Origin: Caulobacter sp.
GTDB lineage: Bacteria; Pseudomonadota; Alphaproteobacteria; Caulobacterales; Caulobacteraceae
DNA: 55,732 nt
NCBI GenBank assembly: GCA_017744495.1
Contig: JAGIBE010000099.1
Span: forward strand, 1-55,732
Direction: 5' to 3'
The notes under the pieces are model-generated. The model saw only the letters and a program-made list of their open reading frames with translations. It did not search any database and had not been told where the DNA came from. Position numbers and translations under genes: made by a program. Of the stretch, positions 17,929-26,052 are shown piece after piece (positions within the stretch are counted from its first letter, which is position 1; every line of letters begins with the position of its first letter).

Positions 17929-18037
17929 TGGGCAGAACCTCCAGTCGTTTCGGCGCACAACACGCTTTCAAGGGGAAGAGGTCAGGCCTAGCGTGTCTTC
18001 GGATCGCCCTGGCCGCGCCCGGTCAGGTTCGACGATC

Positions 18038-18065
18038 GCGCGACGAGATCGCGATCCCGTCGCGC
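18038..18065 (+). other. Hairpin just before the secreted-protein gene
   Basis: GCGCGACG (18038-18045) and CGTCGCGC (18058-18065) form a perfect 8-bp stem. The loop contains the palindrome GATCGCGATC (18047-18056). The hairpin ends directly before the GAGAGGAG ribosome binding region of the gene at 18082, so it could be an operator or affect translation. Confidence 0.5.
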
Positions 18066-18081
18066 CGAGAGGAGATTCCCC

Positions 18082-19005
18082 ATGTGGAAGCTCGTTTTCT
18101 CGATCCTGGCCTGGATGGCCTTGGCGACTTCCGGCTCGGCCCAGATCCACACCCCGGCCGTGGGCGGCCCCGGCGGCGGCGCATTCGTCGAGACCTGTGG
18201 GGGCGGCGCGAACAACTTCTTGATCGGCGTCACCGGTCGGACCGGCGACTGGATCGACGCCATCATGCCGATTTGCGCCCGTTACGATCCCAGCACCAAG
18301 ACGCTGGGCCGCGTCTACACCATGGACTCACATGGCGGCGGCGGCGGCAGCCCTAACAGCGCCACCTGTCCTGACGGAATGGTGGTGAAGGGCATGGACG
18401 TGGGCAAGATCGACAACGGCGGCCAGGTCCTGGTCAAATATGTCAGGCTCCAGTGCCAGCGTGTGCCGATCGATCCCGACGGCCCGAGCTTTCAAAAGGC
18501 TGATTTCTTCGGCATCGAAACCCTCGAGGGCCATCCCGACACCTTGACCTGCCCGGATTTCGAGGCTGGGTCAGGGCTCTGGGGCGCTTCGGGCGACTAT
18601 GTCGATCGTCTGGGTCTCTATTGCCAAGGCGCTCCATTCGACCTGGGTCGGCCGGTTCCAGCCCCCTCCCCCGCGCCCAAGGACACGGCCAGCGTCCGTC
18701 CGAAACCAAGCCTGCAAACCGCGCCGACCAGGGCGCCGACAAGACCTCCGCTGAGCCTCGGGATCTATGTCGCGCCCAGGATTCCGGCGGCCGACGGCCA
18801 GACCGAACGGCTCGACTTCTGCCAGCAATGGGGCAGCGCCTGCGGCAAACCAGCCGCAGATGCGTTCTGCAAGACCAAGGGCCACGACGGCGCGCTCAGC
18901 TTCGACATCGATCCCGACATCGGGCGGACGATGATCATCGGCAGCGGCGCGATCTGCACCGATCCCACCTGCGACGGCTTCAAGAGGATTCAGTGCAATC
19001 CGTAG
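18082..19005 (+). CDS. Secreted Cys-rich protein with two modules, function unknown
   Basis: This 307-residue protein has a clear signal peptide (MWKLVFSILAWMALATSGSA, cleavage likely after Ala20). Module one, about residues 27-190, is Gly-rich with Cys pairs (GGGAFVETCGGGANNFLIGV, TGRTGDWIDAIMPICARY, ATCPDGMVVKGMDVGK, VKYVRLQCQRV). The pattern resembles jacalin or VMO-I beta-prism repeats, which is my inference. A Pro/Ala/Thr linker (about 195-230) follows, then a compact six-Cys module: FCQQWGSACGKPAADAFCK to AICTDPTCDGFKRIQC. The protein has twelve Cys in all, an even number that suits disulfides outside the cytoplasm. There is a good ribosome binding site (GAGAGGAG). It has its own transcription unit after the gltA terminator and is convergent with the FlhB-like gene, 3 bases apart. 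Confidence 0.85.
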   Translation: MWKLVFSILAWMALATSGSAQIHTPAVGGPGGGAFVETCGGGANNFLIGVTGRTGDWIDAIMPICARYDPSTKTLGRVYTMDSHGGGGGSPNSATCPDGMVVKGMDVGKIDNGGQVLVKYVRLQCQRVPIDPDGPSFQKADFFGIETLEGHPDTLTCPDFEAGSGLWGASGDYVDRLGLYCQGAPFDLGRPVPAPSPAPKDTASVRPKPSLQTAPTRAPTRPPLSLGIYVAPRIPAADGQTERLDFCQQWGSACGKPAADAFCKTKGHDGALSFDIDPDIGRTMIIGSGAICTDPTCDGFKRIQCNP

Positions 19006-19008
19006 AGC

Positions 19009-19281
19009 TTACCGCGCTTCGGCGCTGCGCAGGATGAAGCCCAGGATCTCCGCCACGGCGACGTAGAGGGCCTCGGGGATCTCCTCGTCGAGCTCGATGG
19101 CCGACAGGGCCTGGGCCAGGGCCGGGTTTTCCTCGATCGGCACGCCGTGCTCGCGGGCGGTCTCGATGATCTTGTCGCCCACCCAGCCTCGGCCGGAGGC
19201 GACCACCTTGGGCGCGTTGGGCTCGTCATAGCGCAGGGCGACGGCGATGCGCGGGCCGGCGGAGCGGATCGGACCGGTCAT
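19009..19281 (-). CDS. FlhB C-terminal-domain protein (FlhB-like)
   Basis: This 90-residue protein corresponds only to the cytoplasmic C-terminal domain of FlhB/YscU export-switch proteins: RIAVALRYDEPNAPKVVASGRGWVGDKIIETAREHGVPIEENPALAQALSAIELDEEIPEALYVAVAEILGFI. The membrane part is missing, as is the self-cleaving NPTH motif that normally precedes this segment. Such stand-alone proteins are known beside fliK in several bacteria, and a FlhB C-terminal homologue can partly support flagellar export. Its start overlaps the fliK stop (ATGA), so the pair is coupled. It is complete, not a truncation, because start, coupling and end are all intact. Confidence 0.88.
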   Translation of the reverse strand: MTGPIRSAGPRIAVALRYDEPNAPKVVASGRGWVGDKIIETAREHGVPIEENPALAQALSAIELDEEIPEALYVAVAEILGFILRSAEAR

Positions 19282-20903
19282 GTGGCCTGATCCAGGAACT
19301 GGCCCGGCGCGGCGGCGGGCGCGCGCGGCTGGCCGGTATGGAAGGCGATCTCGGGCTCCAAGGCCGCCTCACGCAGAGCCGAGCCCAGGCGGTCCTCGCC
19401 GGTGCGCAGGCGGGCCATGGCGGCGGGGCGCTCGGCCCAGAGCGAGACACGAGCCCGGTCCCCCGTCAGGGCCACCTGGGCGTGGACCGGACCCATCGGC
19501 TCGACGTCCAGCGAGAACCGGGCGCGCCAGGTGCGTCCCAATTCGCGGCCGCCTTCCCCGCCCGAACCGCCGCCACCGTCGCGGCTGATCTCGAACTGAG
19601 CGGCTGCGGGGCCCTGCGGGGTCATGAACGGCATGTCGAACACCCAGCGCGCGCCGTGCTCCTCGACGGGGCGACCGGCGGCCGGCGCTTCCGGCAGCGA
19701 AGCGATCTGCAGTAGCTCGGTGCGGGCCAGGGCCGCCCCACTCTCGGCCAGAAGGCGCTGGGCGACGGCGTGCGGTCCCGAACCGGGCGGTAGGCCGGGC
19801 TGGGCGGCGGCCTGGGCGTGCGTCGGGGCCCCGGCATAGGGCGGCGGGGTCTGGGACGGCGGCGCGGGCGCGGCCTCGGGCCCGCCATAGGCCAGGGCCG
19901 CCGCCGAGGCGATCTGGGTCGCGGCCAGCGGCGTCGGCGGGAAGTCCTCGGCGACGATGGCCCCAAAGGCCGGCAGAGGCGGCGGGGTCGGGTTGGGACG
20001 AACCGGCTGCCAGCCCGCGTTGATGATCGGTCCGGCGATCGCGGGCCTGGCGGGCAGCGGCGCGCCGTCTTCGGGCGGCGGACCTTGGACTTCCGGTTCG
20101 ACGGCGGCCGGGTCGACCGACGAGCTCACCGAAGCCGACGTCGCGGCTGTCAGGGCCTGGGGCGTGCCACGATCGGCGAGCTGGGTCGAGGCCGCGGCGG
20201 CCGCGGCGGCGGCGTTCGGCTGGCCGGCGGGCGCGGCCCCGGCCTGGGCCGACATAGGCGGTAGACCCTCCGCCCAGGTCTTGACCACCTCGCGGAAAAC
20301 CAGCAGGGCGGCCTTCATGTCGCTGTTGGGCGTGGGCGTCGGGACAGTCTTCGGCGGGGCGCTGAGCGTCGGGGCTTGCTGGCGGCGAACCGGGTCGCCG
20401 GACGCCAGGCGCGCCTCCAGGAACAGGCCGGAACGCTGCAGGGCCTGACGGATCTCGGGACCGCTGATCTGGCCGTCCATGCGAGCGCTGAGGGCCATGA
20501 CCTGGGCGATGGCGGCCTTGACCTGGCGCGGAGTGTCGGGTTCGGCCGCCGCCTGGACCATGTCGGCCATCAGCGGCGCGAGGCCGGCCTGACGGGCGGC
20601 GGCGCGGCTGGCGGCGGCCGTCACGGCGCGGGCGGGCGTCTCGGCCTGGACCTCTGGACCGACAGCGACGGCCTTGGCGTCGGCCACACGGGCCAGATTG
20701 GCCTCGCCCTCGCCCACGGTGTGCTTGGCCAGGTTGGCCAGGTCGCCTTGGGACTGAGAGCCGGACTGCTCGAGCATCGCGCCCAGGGCTTCGACGGTCT
20801 GGATCACGGCGACGCGGGCGAGCGCGTCGGCCGCCTGGTCGACCCGGTTGGCGGGGTTCGACGGCGTCAGGGCTGACAAAGGGGCGATCGAGAAGATCGT
20901 CAC
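19278..20903 (-). CDS. fliK: Flagellar hook-length control protein FliK-like
   Basis: This 541-residue protein starts at a GTG (MTIFSIAPLSALTPSNPANRV). It has a long Ala/Pro/Gln-rich, low-complexity N-terminal two thirds typical of molecular-ruler proteins. The conserved C-terminal Flg_hook domain covers about residues 415-530 (FEISRDGGGG, RARFSLDVEPMGPVHAQVALTGDRARVSLWAERPAAMARLRTGEDRLGSALREA). By family knowledge FliK is secreted through the flagellar export gate and switches FlhB specificity once the hook is long enough. It is coupled to the FlhB-domain gene downstream, consistent with that partnership. No clear sigma-54 site is visible upstream. Other flagellar genes are not in the window. 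Confidence 0.82.
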   Translation of the reverse strand: MTIFSIAPLSALTPSNPANRVDQAADALARVAVIQTVEALGAMLEQSGSQSQGDLANLAKHTVGEGEANLARVADAKAVAVGPEVQAETPARAVTAAASRAAARQAGLAPLMADMVQAAAEPDTPRQVKAAIAQVMALSARMDGQISGPEIRQALQRSGLFLEARLASGDPVRRQQAPTLSAPPKTVPTPTPNSDMKAALLVFREVVKTWAEGLPPMSAQAGAAPAGQPNAAAAAAAASTQLADRGTPQALTAATSASVSSSVDPAAVEPEVQGPPPEDGAPLPARPAIAGPIINAGWQPVRPNPTPPPLPAFGAIVAEDFPPTPLAATQIASAAALAYGGPEAAPAPPSQTPPPYAGAPTHAQAAAQPGLPPGSGPHAVAQRLLAESGAALARTELLQIASLPEAPAAGRPVEEHGARWVFDMPFMTPQGPAAAQFEISRDGGGGSGGEGGRELGRTWRARFSLDVEPMGPVHAQVALTGDRARVSLWAERPAAMARLRTGEDRLGSALREAALEPEIAFHTGQPRAPAAAPGQFLDQAT

Positions 20904-21019
20904 GCCTGCTCTCCGGCCGGCGACGTGCGGGTCGCCGAGGTCTCCAACCTAACCGGGAGCCGTGAAGCGGGTCTTAAAGGCTTTGCTAACGTCCCGCGTC
21001 GACCGCCGCTGCCGGGGGC

Positions 21020-22207
21020 CTAGACGGCCTTCCCTCGGGCCCTCAGGAAGTCCAGGAGGGCCGACGCGGCCGCCTCCGAGGGATCGGGCATGCCGCGCCC
21101 CATCTTGACCAGGGCGGCGTTCTGGGCGGCGATCTGGGTCGCGCGCAGCGTCGGATCGTCCAGCCGCTTGGCGACCTCGGCCGCCAGGGCTTTTCCAGTG
21201 CAGGCGTCCTGCAGCAGTTCGGGCGCGACCGTGTCCTGGGCGGCGATGTTGAACAGCGTCACCCAGCGTGGTTTGAACATGGTCTTGAGCAGGGCGTAGG
21301 TGATCTTGCCCGTGACGTAGCCGACCACCACCGGACAGCCGGCCAGGGCCAATTCGGTGGTCACCGTCCCGCTGCAGGCCAGAGCGACCGTGCCGGCCGC
21401 CATGGCGTCGTCCTTCAGCGCCTCGTCCTCGATCACATGGGCCCGGAACGGCCAGGCGGCGACTCGGGCCTTGACGCTGTCAGCCACGGTCGAGGCGGCA
21501 GGGACCACCACGTGCAGATCGGGGCGCTCGGTCTTCAAGCGACGCACCGCGTCCTCGAAGCGCGGCAGGACGCGCTCGATCTCGGACGGACGGCTGCCGG
21601 GCAGCACCAGCAGGATCGGCTCGCCGGGCCCCGCGTCGATCGCGGCGCGCAGGCGATCCGGGTCGGCACGGCTAAAGTCGTGGGCCAGGGCAGAATTGCC
21701 GACAAAGACGCTGGGCAGATCGACGGCGTCGAAGAACGGCTTGTCCATCGGCTGGATCGACAGCAGCAAGTCCACCGCCGTCGCCAGATCCTTCGCTCGT
21801 TCGGCGCGGTAGGCCCAGACCTGAGGGGCGACGTATTTGACCAGCGGCAGGTCGGGGTCCTGCTTCCGCAGCGCCTTGGCCAGGCGGATGTTGAAGCCCC
21901 AACTGTCGATCAGCACCGCCACGTCGGGCTTTTCCCGGGCCGCCAGAGCCAGGGTGTCCCTCAGCCGCGCCATGGCCCGGGGATAGGCCTTCAGGCTCTC
22001 GAAGATGCCCAGGATCGACAGCTGGGCGATGTCGAACGGGCTCTGCACCCCCTCGGCCGCCATCTTGGCGCCGCCGACACCGACGAAGCGGACCTTGTCA
22101 GAGCCCAGGCGATCGCGCAGCACGCGGGCCAGCTTGGCGCCCAAGGCGTCGCCCGACGCCTCGGCCGCCACCAGCATCACGGTCAGCGGCCGCCCCGCCC
22201 CGCTCAT
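21020..22207 (-). CDS. lpxB: Lipid-A-disaccharide synthase
   Basis: This 395-residue GT-B glycosyltransferase joins UDP-2,3-diacylglucosamine with lipid X to give the lipid A disaccharide at the inner membrane. Landmarks are VMLVAAEASGDALGAKLARVL, VLIDSWGFNIRLAKALRK, YVAPQVWAYRAERAKDL, LLVLPGSRPSEIERVLPRFE, and VALACSGTVTTELALAGCPVVVGY. The start at 22207 overlaps the lpxI stop (ATGA); a much longer frame upstream is a shadow of lpxI. It ends the long envelope block; 116 bases separate it from fliK and I see no convincing terminator there. Confidence 0.97.
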   Translation of the reverse strand: MSGAGRPLTVMLVAAEASGDALGAKLARVLRDRLGSDKVRFVGVGGAKMAAEGVQSPFDIAQLSILGIFESLKAYPRAMARLRDTLALAAREKPDVAVLIDSWGFNIRLAKALRKQDPDLPLVKYVAPQVWAYRAERAKDLATAVDLLLSIQPMDKPFFDAVDLPSVFVGNSALAHDFSRADPDRLRAAIDAGPGEPILLVLPGSRPSEIERVLPRFEDAVRRLKTERPDLHVVVPAASTVADSVKARVAAWPFRAHVIEDEALKDDAMAAGTVALACSGTVTTELALAGCPVVVGYVTGKITYALLKTMFKPRWVTLFNIAAQDTVAPELLQDACTGKALAAEVAKRLDDPTLRATQIAAQNAALVKMGRGMPDPSEAAASALLDFLRARGKAV

Positions 22208-23046
22208 GCGTCGGCCCTGGGCTCGACCCCGTAGACGAACAGGCCCAGGTCGTCGGCGCAGGCGATGACCTGCTCGCGATCGACGATCAACAGGCGACCA
22301 GCCTCGCCGACCACGCCCGCCAGGCCGGCGCGGGCCGCGCGCTGGAGGGTGGCGACGCCGATGGTGGGCAGGTCGACCTTGGTCTCCTGAATCGGCTTGG
22401 GCGCCTTGGCCAGCACGCCGCGCGGCGCCTCGGGATTGCCGCGGATGGCCTGAGGCAGGTCCGCGACCCGGCGGAGCATGGCGTCGGTGCCCTCCTGGGC
22501 CTCGACCGCCAAGACCAGGCCGTCGCAGACCACGGCTCCCTGCCCCACGTCCAGCGCCCCGATGGCGCGGGCCACGTCGAGGGCGCGGTCGATGTCGGCG
22601 ATGCAGCCGTCCTTGGGAACGTGCTTGCCCAGGGCGCCGCGCGGCAGGGTCATCTCCCCCCGCACCTCGTGGGCCCCCTCGATAACGAAACCTTCCTTCT
22701 CGAACTCGGCCAAGACCCGGCGCAGCAGGGCGTCGTCGCCCTTGCGGGCGGCGCCGACCAGGGCCGGGATCACCGTCAGGCCGCGCAGGTCGGGCTTGAG
22801 GGCCGCGAAATCCGGTCGGTCCACGACGCCCGCGAAACATACGGCCTCGCAGCCCTCCTCGCGCAGCGCCTTGAACACCTTGCCGAACTCGCCCAGCCCG
22901 ACCTCGACGCCCGGATACTGGGCCAGCACCGGCTGGGCGAACGACTTCAGGCGCATCACGGCGAACGGCCGCCCGGCCGCCTCGCAATGGGCCGCCAATT
23001 CCACCGGCAGGGAGCCCCCACCCGCGATCAGACCAAGCTTGCGCAT
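22204..23046 (-). CDS. lpxI: UDP-2,3-diacylglucosamine pyrophosphatase LpxI
   Basis: This 280-residue DUF1009 protein begins MRKLGLIAGGGSLPVELAAHCEAAGRPF. It hydrolyses UDP-2,3-diacylglucosamine to lipid X, the step done by LpxH in E. coli; LpxI was characterised in Caulobacter crescentus. The C-terminal catalytic part shows VVCDGLVLAVEAQEGTDAMLRRVADLP, KAPKPIQETKVDLPTIGVATLQRA, and GLAGVVGEAGRLLIVDREQVIACAD. It sits between lpxA and lpxB, overlapping lpxB by four bases, in exactly pathway order. Confidence 0.96.
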   Translation of the reverse strand: MRKLGLIAGGGSLPVELAAHCEAAGRPFAVMRLKSFAQPVLAQYPGVEVGLGEFGKVFKALREEGCEAVCFAGVVDRPDFAALKPDLRGLTVIPALVGAARKGDDALLRRVLAEFEKEGFVIEGAHEVRGEMTLPRGALGKHVPKDGCIADIDRALDVARAIGALDVGQGAVVCDGLVLAVEAQEGTDAMLRRVADLPQAIRGNPEAPRGVLAKAPKPIQETKVDLPTIGVATLQRAARAGLAGVVGEAGRLLIVDREQVIACADDLGLFVYGVEPRADA

Positions 23047-23055
23047 GGCCGCCTC

Positions 23056-23850
23056 CTAGACCTCGCGTTCCGGCAGGCACAGCGGCCGGTTGCCGTCGGC
23101 GCGGATGAATTCGACGATCTCCATCACCTCCGGCGTACCGGCATGGGCCTCGGCCACGTCGTCCAGACGCTCCTGGAAGGTGCCTTCGTCGGCGAACAAC
23201 AGGCGGTAGGCGGCGCGCAGGGCGTTGATCGCCTCGCGGCTGAAGCCCCGGCGCTTGAGGCCCACCAGGTTCAGACCCTCGAGATGGGCGTGGTTGCCCC
23301 ACACCGAGCCGTACGGGATGACATCCTTGGTCACCGCCGCCAGGCCGCCGATGAAGCTATAGCGGCCCACCCGCGAGAACTGGTGGATGGCCGCCAGGCC
23401 GCCGACGAACACGAAGTTGCCGACGTCCACGTGGCCGCCCAGGGTCGCGCCCTTGGCCAGCACCACGTTGTCGCCGACGATGCAATCGTGGGCCACGTGC
23501 GCCTCGGCCATGAAGAAGCCGTCGGCGCCGATGGTGGTCACGCCACGGCCCGAGGCCGTGCCGGTGTTCATCGTCACCTGCTCGCGGATGACGTTGCGCG
23601 GACCGATGACCAGCTGGGTCGGCTCACCCTTGTAGCCCAGGTGCTGGGGCGGACCGCCCAGGGACGAGAAAGCGTGGACCTCGGTGTCCTCGCCGATGGT
23701 GGTGACGCCGTCGACCACCACGTGCGACAGCAGACGAACCCGCGCGCCCAGGGTCACATTCGGGCCGACGATGCAGAACGGCCCGATCTGGACGTCGTCC
23801 GCCAGCTTGGCTGAGGGATCGACGATGGCGGTCGGATGGATCTGGATCAT
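23056..23850 (-). CDS. lpxA: UDP-N-acetylglucosamine acyltransferase
   Basis: This 264-residue left-handed beta-helix enzyme transfers a 3-hydroxyacyl chain from ACP to UDP-GlcNAc, the first lipid A step. Hexapeptide repeats fill residues 1-180 ([32 protein letters not shown]). The catalytic His lies in [19 protein letters not shown], equivalent to E. coli His125. The helical tail [18 protein letters not shown] is typical. Its start overlaps the fabZ stop. Confidence 0.97.
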   Translation of the reverse strand: MIQIHPTAIVDPSAKLADDVQIGPFCIVGPNVTLGARVRLLSHVVVDGVTTIGEDTEVHAFSSLGGPPQHLGYKGEPTQLVIGPRNVIREQVTMNTGTASGRGVTTIGADGFFMAEAHVAHDCIVGDNVVLAKGATLGGHVDVGNFVFVGGLAAIHQFSRVGRYSFIGGLAAVTKDVIPYGSVWGNHAHLEGLNLVGLKRRGFSREAINALRAAYRLLFADEGTFQERLDDVAEAHAGTPEVMEIVEFIRADGNRPLCLPEREV

Positions 23851-24335
23851 GCCTTGGGAGTCTCCACCACCATGGCGGCGAACTCGACCTCGGCGGCGAC
23901 CCTGTCGCCCACCTTGGCCACGCCCTTGAACTTGAAGATGCTGGAGCGGGCGCGCAGCACCTCGACTTCCATGCGGATCACGTCGCCCGGGCGCACGGGA
24001 TTGCGGAAACGGGCGTTGTCGACCGACATGAAGAAGATGGTCTTGCCCTCGGTGTCGACTTCCAGCGACTTGCTCATCAGCACCGCGCCCGTCTGGGCCA
24101 GGGCCTCGATGATCAGCACGCCGGGCATCACTGGGTTGCCCGGGAAGTGGCCCTGGAAGAACGGCTCATTGACCGTCACGCACTTGATGCCGACGATCGA
24201 CTGGTGCGCGCGATAGTCCTCGGCCCGGTCCACTAGCAGAAACGGATAGCGGTGCGGGATCCGGTTCAGGATCTCGGCGATGTCGATGGTCGAAGCCTCG
24301 GTGTCTTGGGGCTCTTTGGTCTTGGATTGGCTCAT
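23847..24335 (-). CDS. fabZ: 3-hydroxyacyl-[ACP] dehydratase
   Basis: This 162-residue hot-dog fold enzyme dehydrates 3-hydroxyacyl-ACP in fatty acid elongation. The core is intact: [52 protein letters not shown] with catalytic His and Glu, and [21 protein letters not shown]. It competes with LpxA and LpxD for 3-hydroxyacyl-ACP, which explains its place between lpxD and lpxA. It starts one base after lpxD ends and overlaps lpxA. Confidence 0.97.
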   Translation of the reverse strand: MSQSKTKEPQDTEASTIDIAEILNRIPHRYPFLLVDRAEDYRAHQSIVGIKCVTVNEPFFQGHFPGNPVMPGVLIIEALAQTGAVLMSKSLEVDTEGKTIFFMSVDNARFRNPVRPGDVIRMEVEVLRARSSIFKFKGVAKVGDRVAAEVEFAAMVVETPKA

Positions 24336-24336
24336 T

Positions 24337-25353
24337 CTAGCCCCTTGGTTCCCGGCCGCCCGCCTTGCGCGACAGCCATGCGGTCTCCCGAAGCCACCGC
24401 TTCAGCGGTCGCGCGGGAAACCCAGTCCATGTTTCTCCGGCCGGCACGTCCTTGAAGACCGACGCCGCGGCGCCGATCTGGGCGCCCGCGCCGACCGTCA
24501 GGTGATCGGCCACGCCGGCCTTGCCGCCGAACGCGACTCCGTCGCCCACCGTCGTGCTGCCGGAAATGCCCGTGAAGGCGGCGGCGACGCAGTTGCGACC
24601 GAGCCGGACGTTGTGGGCGACATGGACGAGATTGTCGATCTTGGTGTTCTCGCCTATCGCGGTATCGCCGAACGCGCCCCGGTCCACCGTGCTGTTGGCG
24701 CCGATTGTCACCCCGTCTTGCAGGATCACCCGACCCAGCTGCGGCAGGTCGACGACGCCCTTCGGTCCGCCGGCCGCGCCGAATCCCGCCTCGCCGATCA
24801 CCGCCCCGGCGTGGATCGACACCCGGTCACCGACCAGGGCGAAGCCGATCACCGCGTTGGCGCCGATCCGGCAGTCCCGGCCGATCGCGACCCCCGGCCC
24901 GATCACCACGCCCGGTCCCAGATAGGTCCCGCGGCCGACCCTGGCCCCCTGCCCGACGATCACGCCCGGCGAGACGACGACGCCGTCCTCCATCTCGCTG
25001 TCGGGATGGACGTGTTGCGAGCCGTCATGGCGACGGGGCGCGTGCAGGCGCTGGGCGGCGGCCGCCCACGAAGCCTGAGGGTGGCTGGTCAGCAGCAACA
25101 GAGCCCCAGCCGGAGCTTGGGCCGCGTGTTCGGGCTTCAGGAAACAGGCCCCGCCCTTCAGGCCGGCCAAATCAGCCAGGCGCTTGGGATCGGACAGGAA
25201 GGTGACGGACCCGGCGTCGGCGCTCTCCAGCGGGGCGACGTGCGAGATCCGGTGGTGGCCGTCGGCCGGATCGGCCAGCCGAGCGCCGCTCAGGCTGGCC
25301 AGTTCCGTGAGGGTCGCCGGACCCAGGTCTTCGAAAAAGCGCGGGTCCGGCAT
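24337..25353 (-). CDS. lpxD: UDP-3-O-(3-hydroxyacyl)glucosamine N-acyltransferase
   Basis: This 338-residue enzyme adds the N-linked hydroxyacyl chain in lipid A synthesis. The N-terminal uridine-binding domain (MPDPRFFEDLGPATLTELASLSG to about 100) is followed by a hexapeptide-repeat helix (VVVSPGVIVGQGARVGRGTYLGPGVVIGPGV). The catalytic His is in TKIDNLVHVAHNVRLGRNC. The ATG at 25353 has a good ribosome binding region (GAGAGGA); ten extra residues upstream are unlikely. It lies 46 bases downstream of the skp-like gene. Confidence 0.97.
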   Translation of the reverse strand: MPDPRFFEDLGPATLTELASLSGARLADPADGHHRISHVAPLESADAGSVTFLSDPKRLADLAGLKGGACFLKPEHAAQAPAGALLLLTSHPQASWAAAAQRLHAPRRHDGSQHVHPDSEMEDGVVVSPGVIVGQGARVGRGTYLGPGVVIGPGVAIGRDCRIGANAVIGFALVGDRVSIHAGAVIGEAGFGAAGGPKGVVDLPQLGRVILQDGVTIGANSTVDRGAFGDTAIGENTKIDNLVHVAHNVRLGRNCVAAAFTGISGSTTVGDGVAFGGKAGVADHLTVGAGAQIGAAASVFKDVPAGETWTGFPARPLKRWLRETAWLSRKAGGREPRG

Positions 25354-25399
25354 CGGTCCTCTCGGGAGCGGTCCGGGCGCCACGCCCGGGCCGACTCGA

Positions 25400-26047
25400 C
25401 TACTTCTTGGGAGTCGTCGGCTGGAGAGCTTGAGCCCCCGGAGCCGCTTGGTCCAGACGTTCGCGATCGAAGGTCAGGGTCTTGATGCGGGCGTCGACCG
25501 CCGCCACGACGGCGTCGGTGATATCCATGGCCGGGTTACCCAGCAGGACCGACTCGCGCTCGATCAGGATCGCGCAGCTCTTGGCTTGATAGGCCTGGCG
25601 GATGGCCGGATCCAGCTCCTGGTAGACACGGGCCAGTTGCTTCTGCTCGGTGGCCTCGACTTCGCGCTGACGCAGCTGGCCCTTACGCTGCCACGCGTTG
25701 GCGCGCACCTGCAGGGCGGCGGCCTGTTGCTCCAGGGCGCTCTGCTCCAGGGTGGCCTTCTTGGCGTCCAGGGCCTTGGCGTCGTTGTCCAGGCTGGTGC
25801 GCTCGGCGGTCAGCTCGGCGTTGACCTGGGCGATGATGGTCTTCAGGCGCGCATCGACCGCCTTGCCGACCTGCGAGGTCGCCACGGCCCGCTGGCTCGA
25901 GAAGATGCAGACGCCGGCGATCGGGGCGCCGTGCGTGACCGCCGGAGCAGCCGGAGCGGCGGCCGGGGCGGCTTGAGCGAAAGCGCCCGACGCCGTGGCG
26001 AGAGCGGCCAGACCCGAAACGGTCGCGGCGAGGAACTTGGAGGTCAT
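25400..26047 (-). CDS. Periplasmic OmpH/Skp-family chaperone
   Basis: This 215-residue protein has a signal peptide (MTSKFLAATVSGLAALATASGAFA, cleavage after Ala24), an Ala/Pro-rich stretch, a short core strand (IAGVCIFSSQRAVATSQVGKAV), and long coiled-coil helices (residues about 65-160, rich in Ala, Gln, Glu and Lys). This fits Skp, a jawed trimer that carries unfolded outer membrane proteins across the periplasm. The sequence is diverged and longer than E. coli Skp (161 residues). The position directly after bamA, as in most Proteobacteria, supports the call. Confidence 0.88.
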   Translation of the reverse strand: MTSKFLAATVSGLAALATASGAFAQAAPAAAPAAPAVTHGAPIAGVCIFSSQRAVATSQVGKAVDARLKTIIAQVNAELTAERTSLDNDAKALDAKKATLEQSALEQQAAALQVRANAWQRKGQLRQREVEATEQKQLARVYQELDPAIRQAYQAKSCAILIERESVLLGNPAMDITDAVVAAVDARIKTLTFDRERLDQAAPGAQALQPTTPKK

Positions 26048-26052
26048 GTTGG

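Noticed and set aside
20974-20990. Possible CtrA site upstream of fliK (TTAA ... CTAAC)
   Set aside because: The half-site spacing is 8 instead of 7 and the second half-site is imperfect, so I cannot support it.
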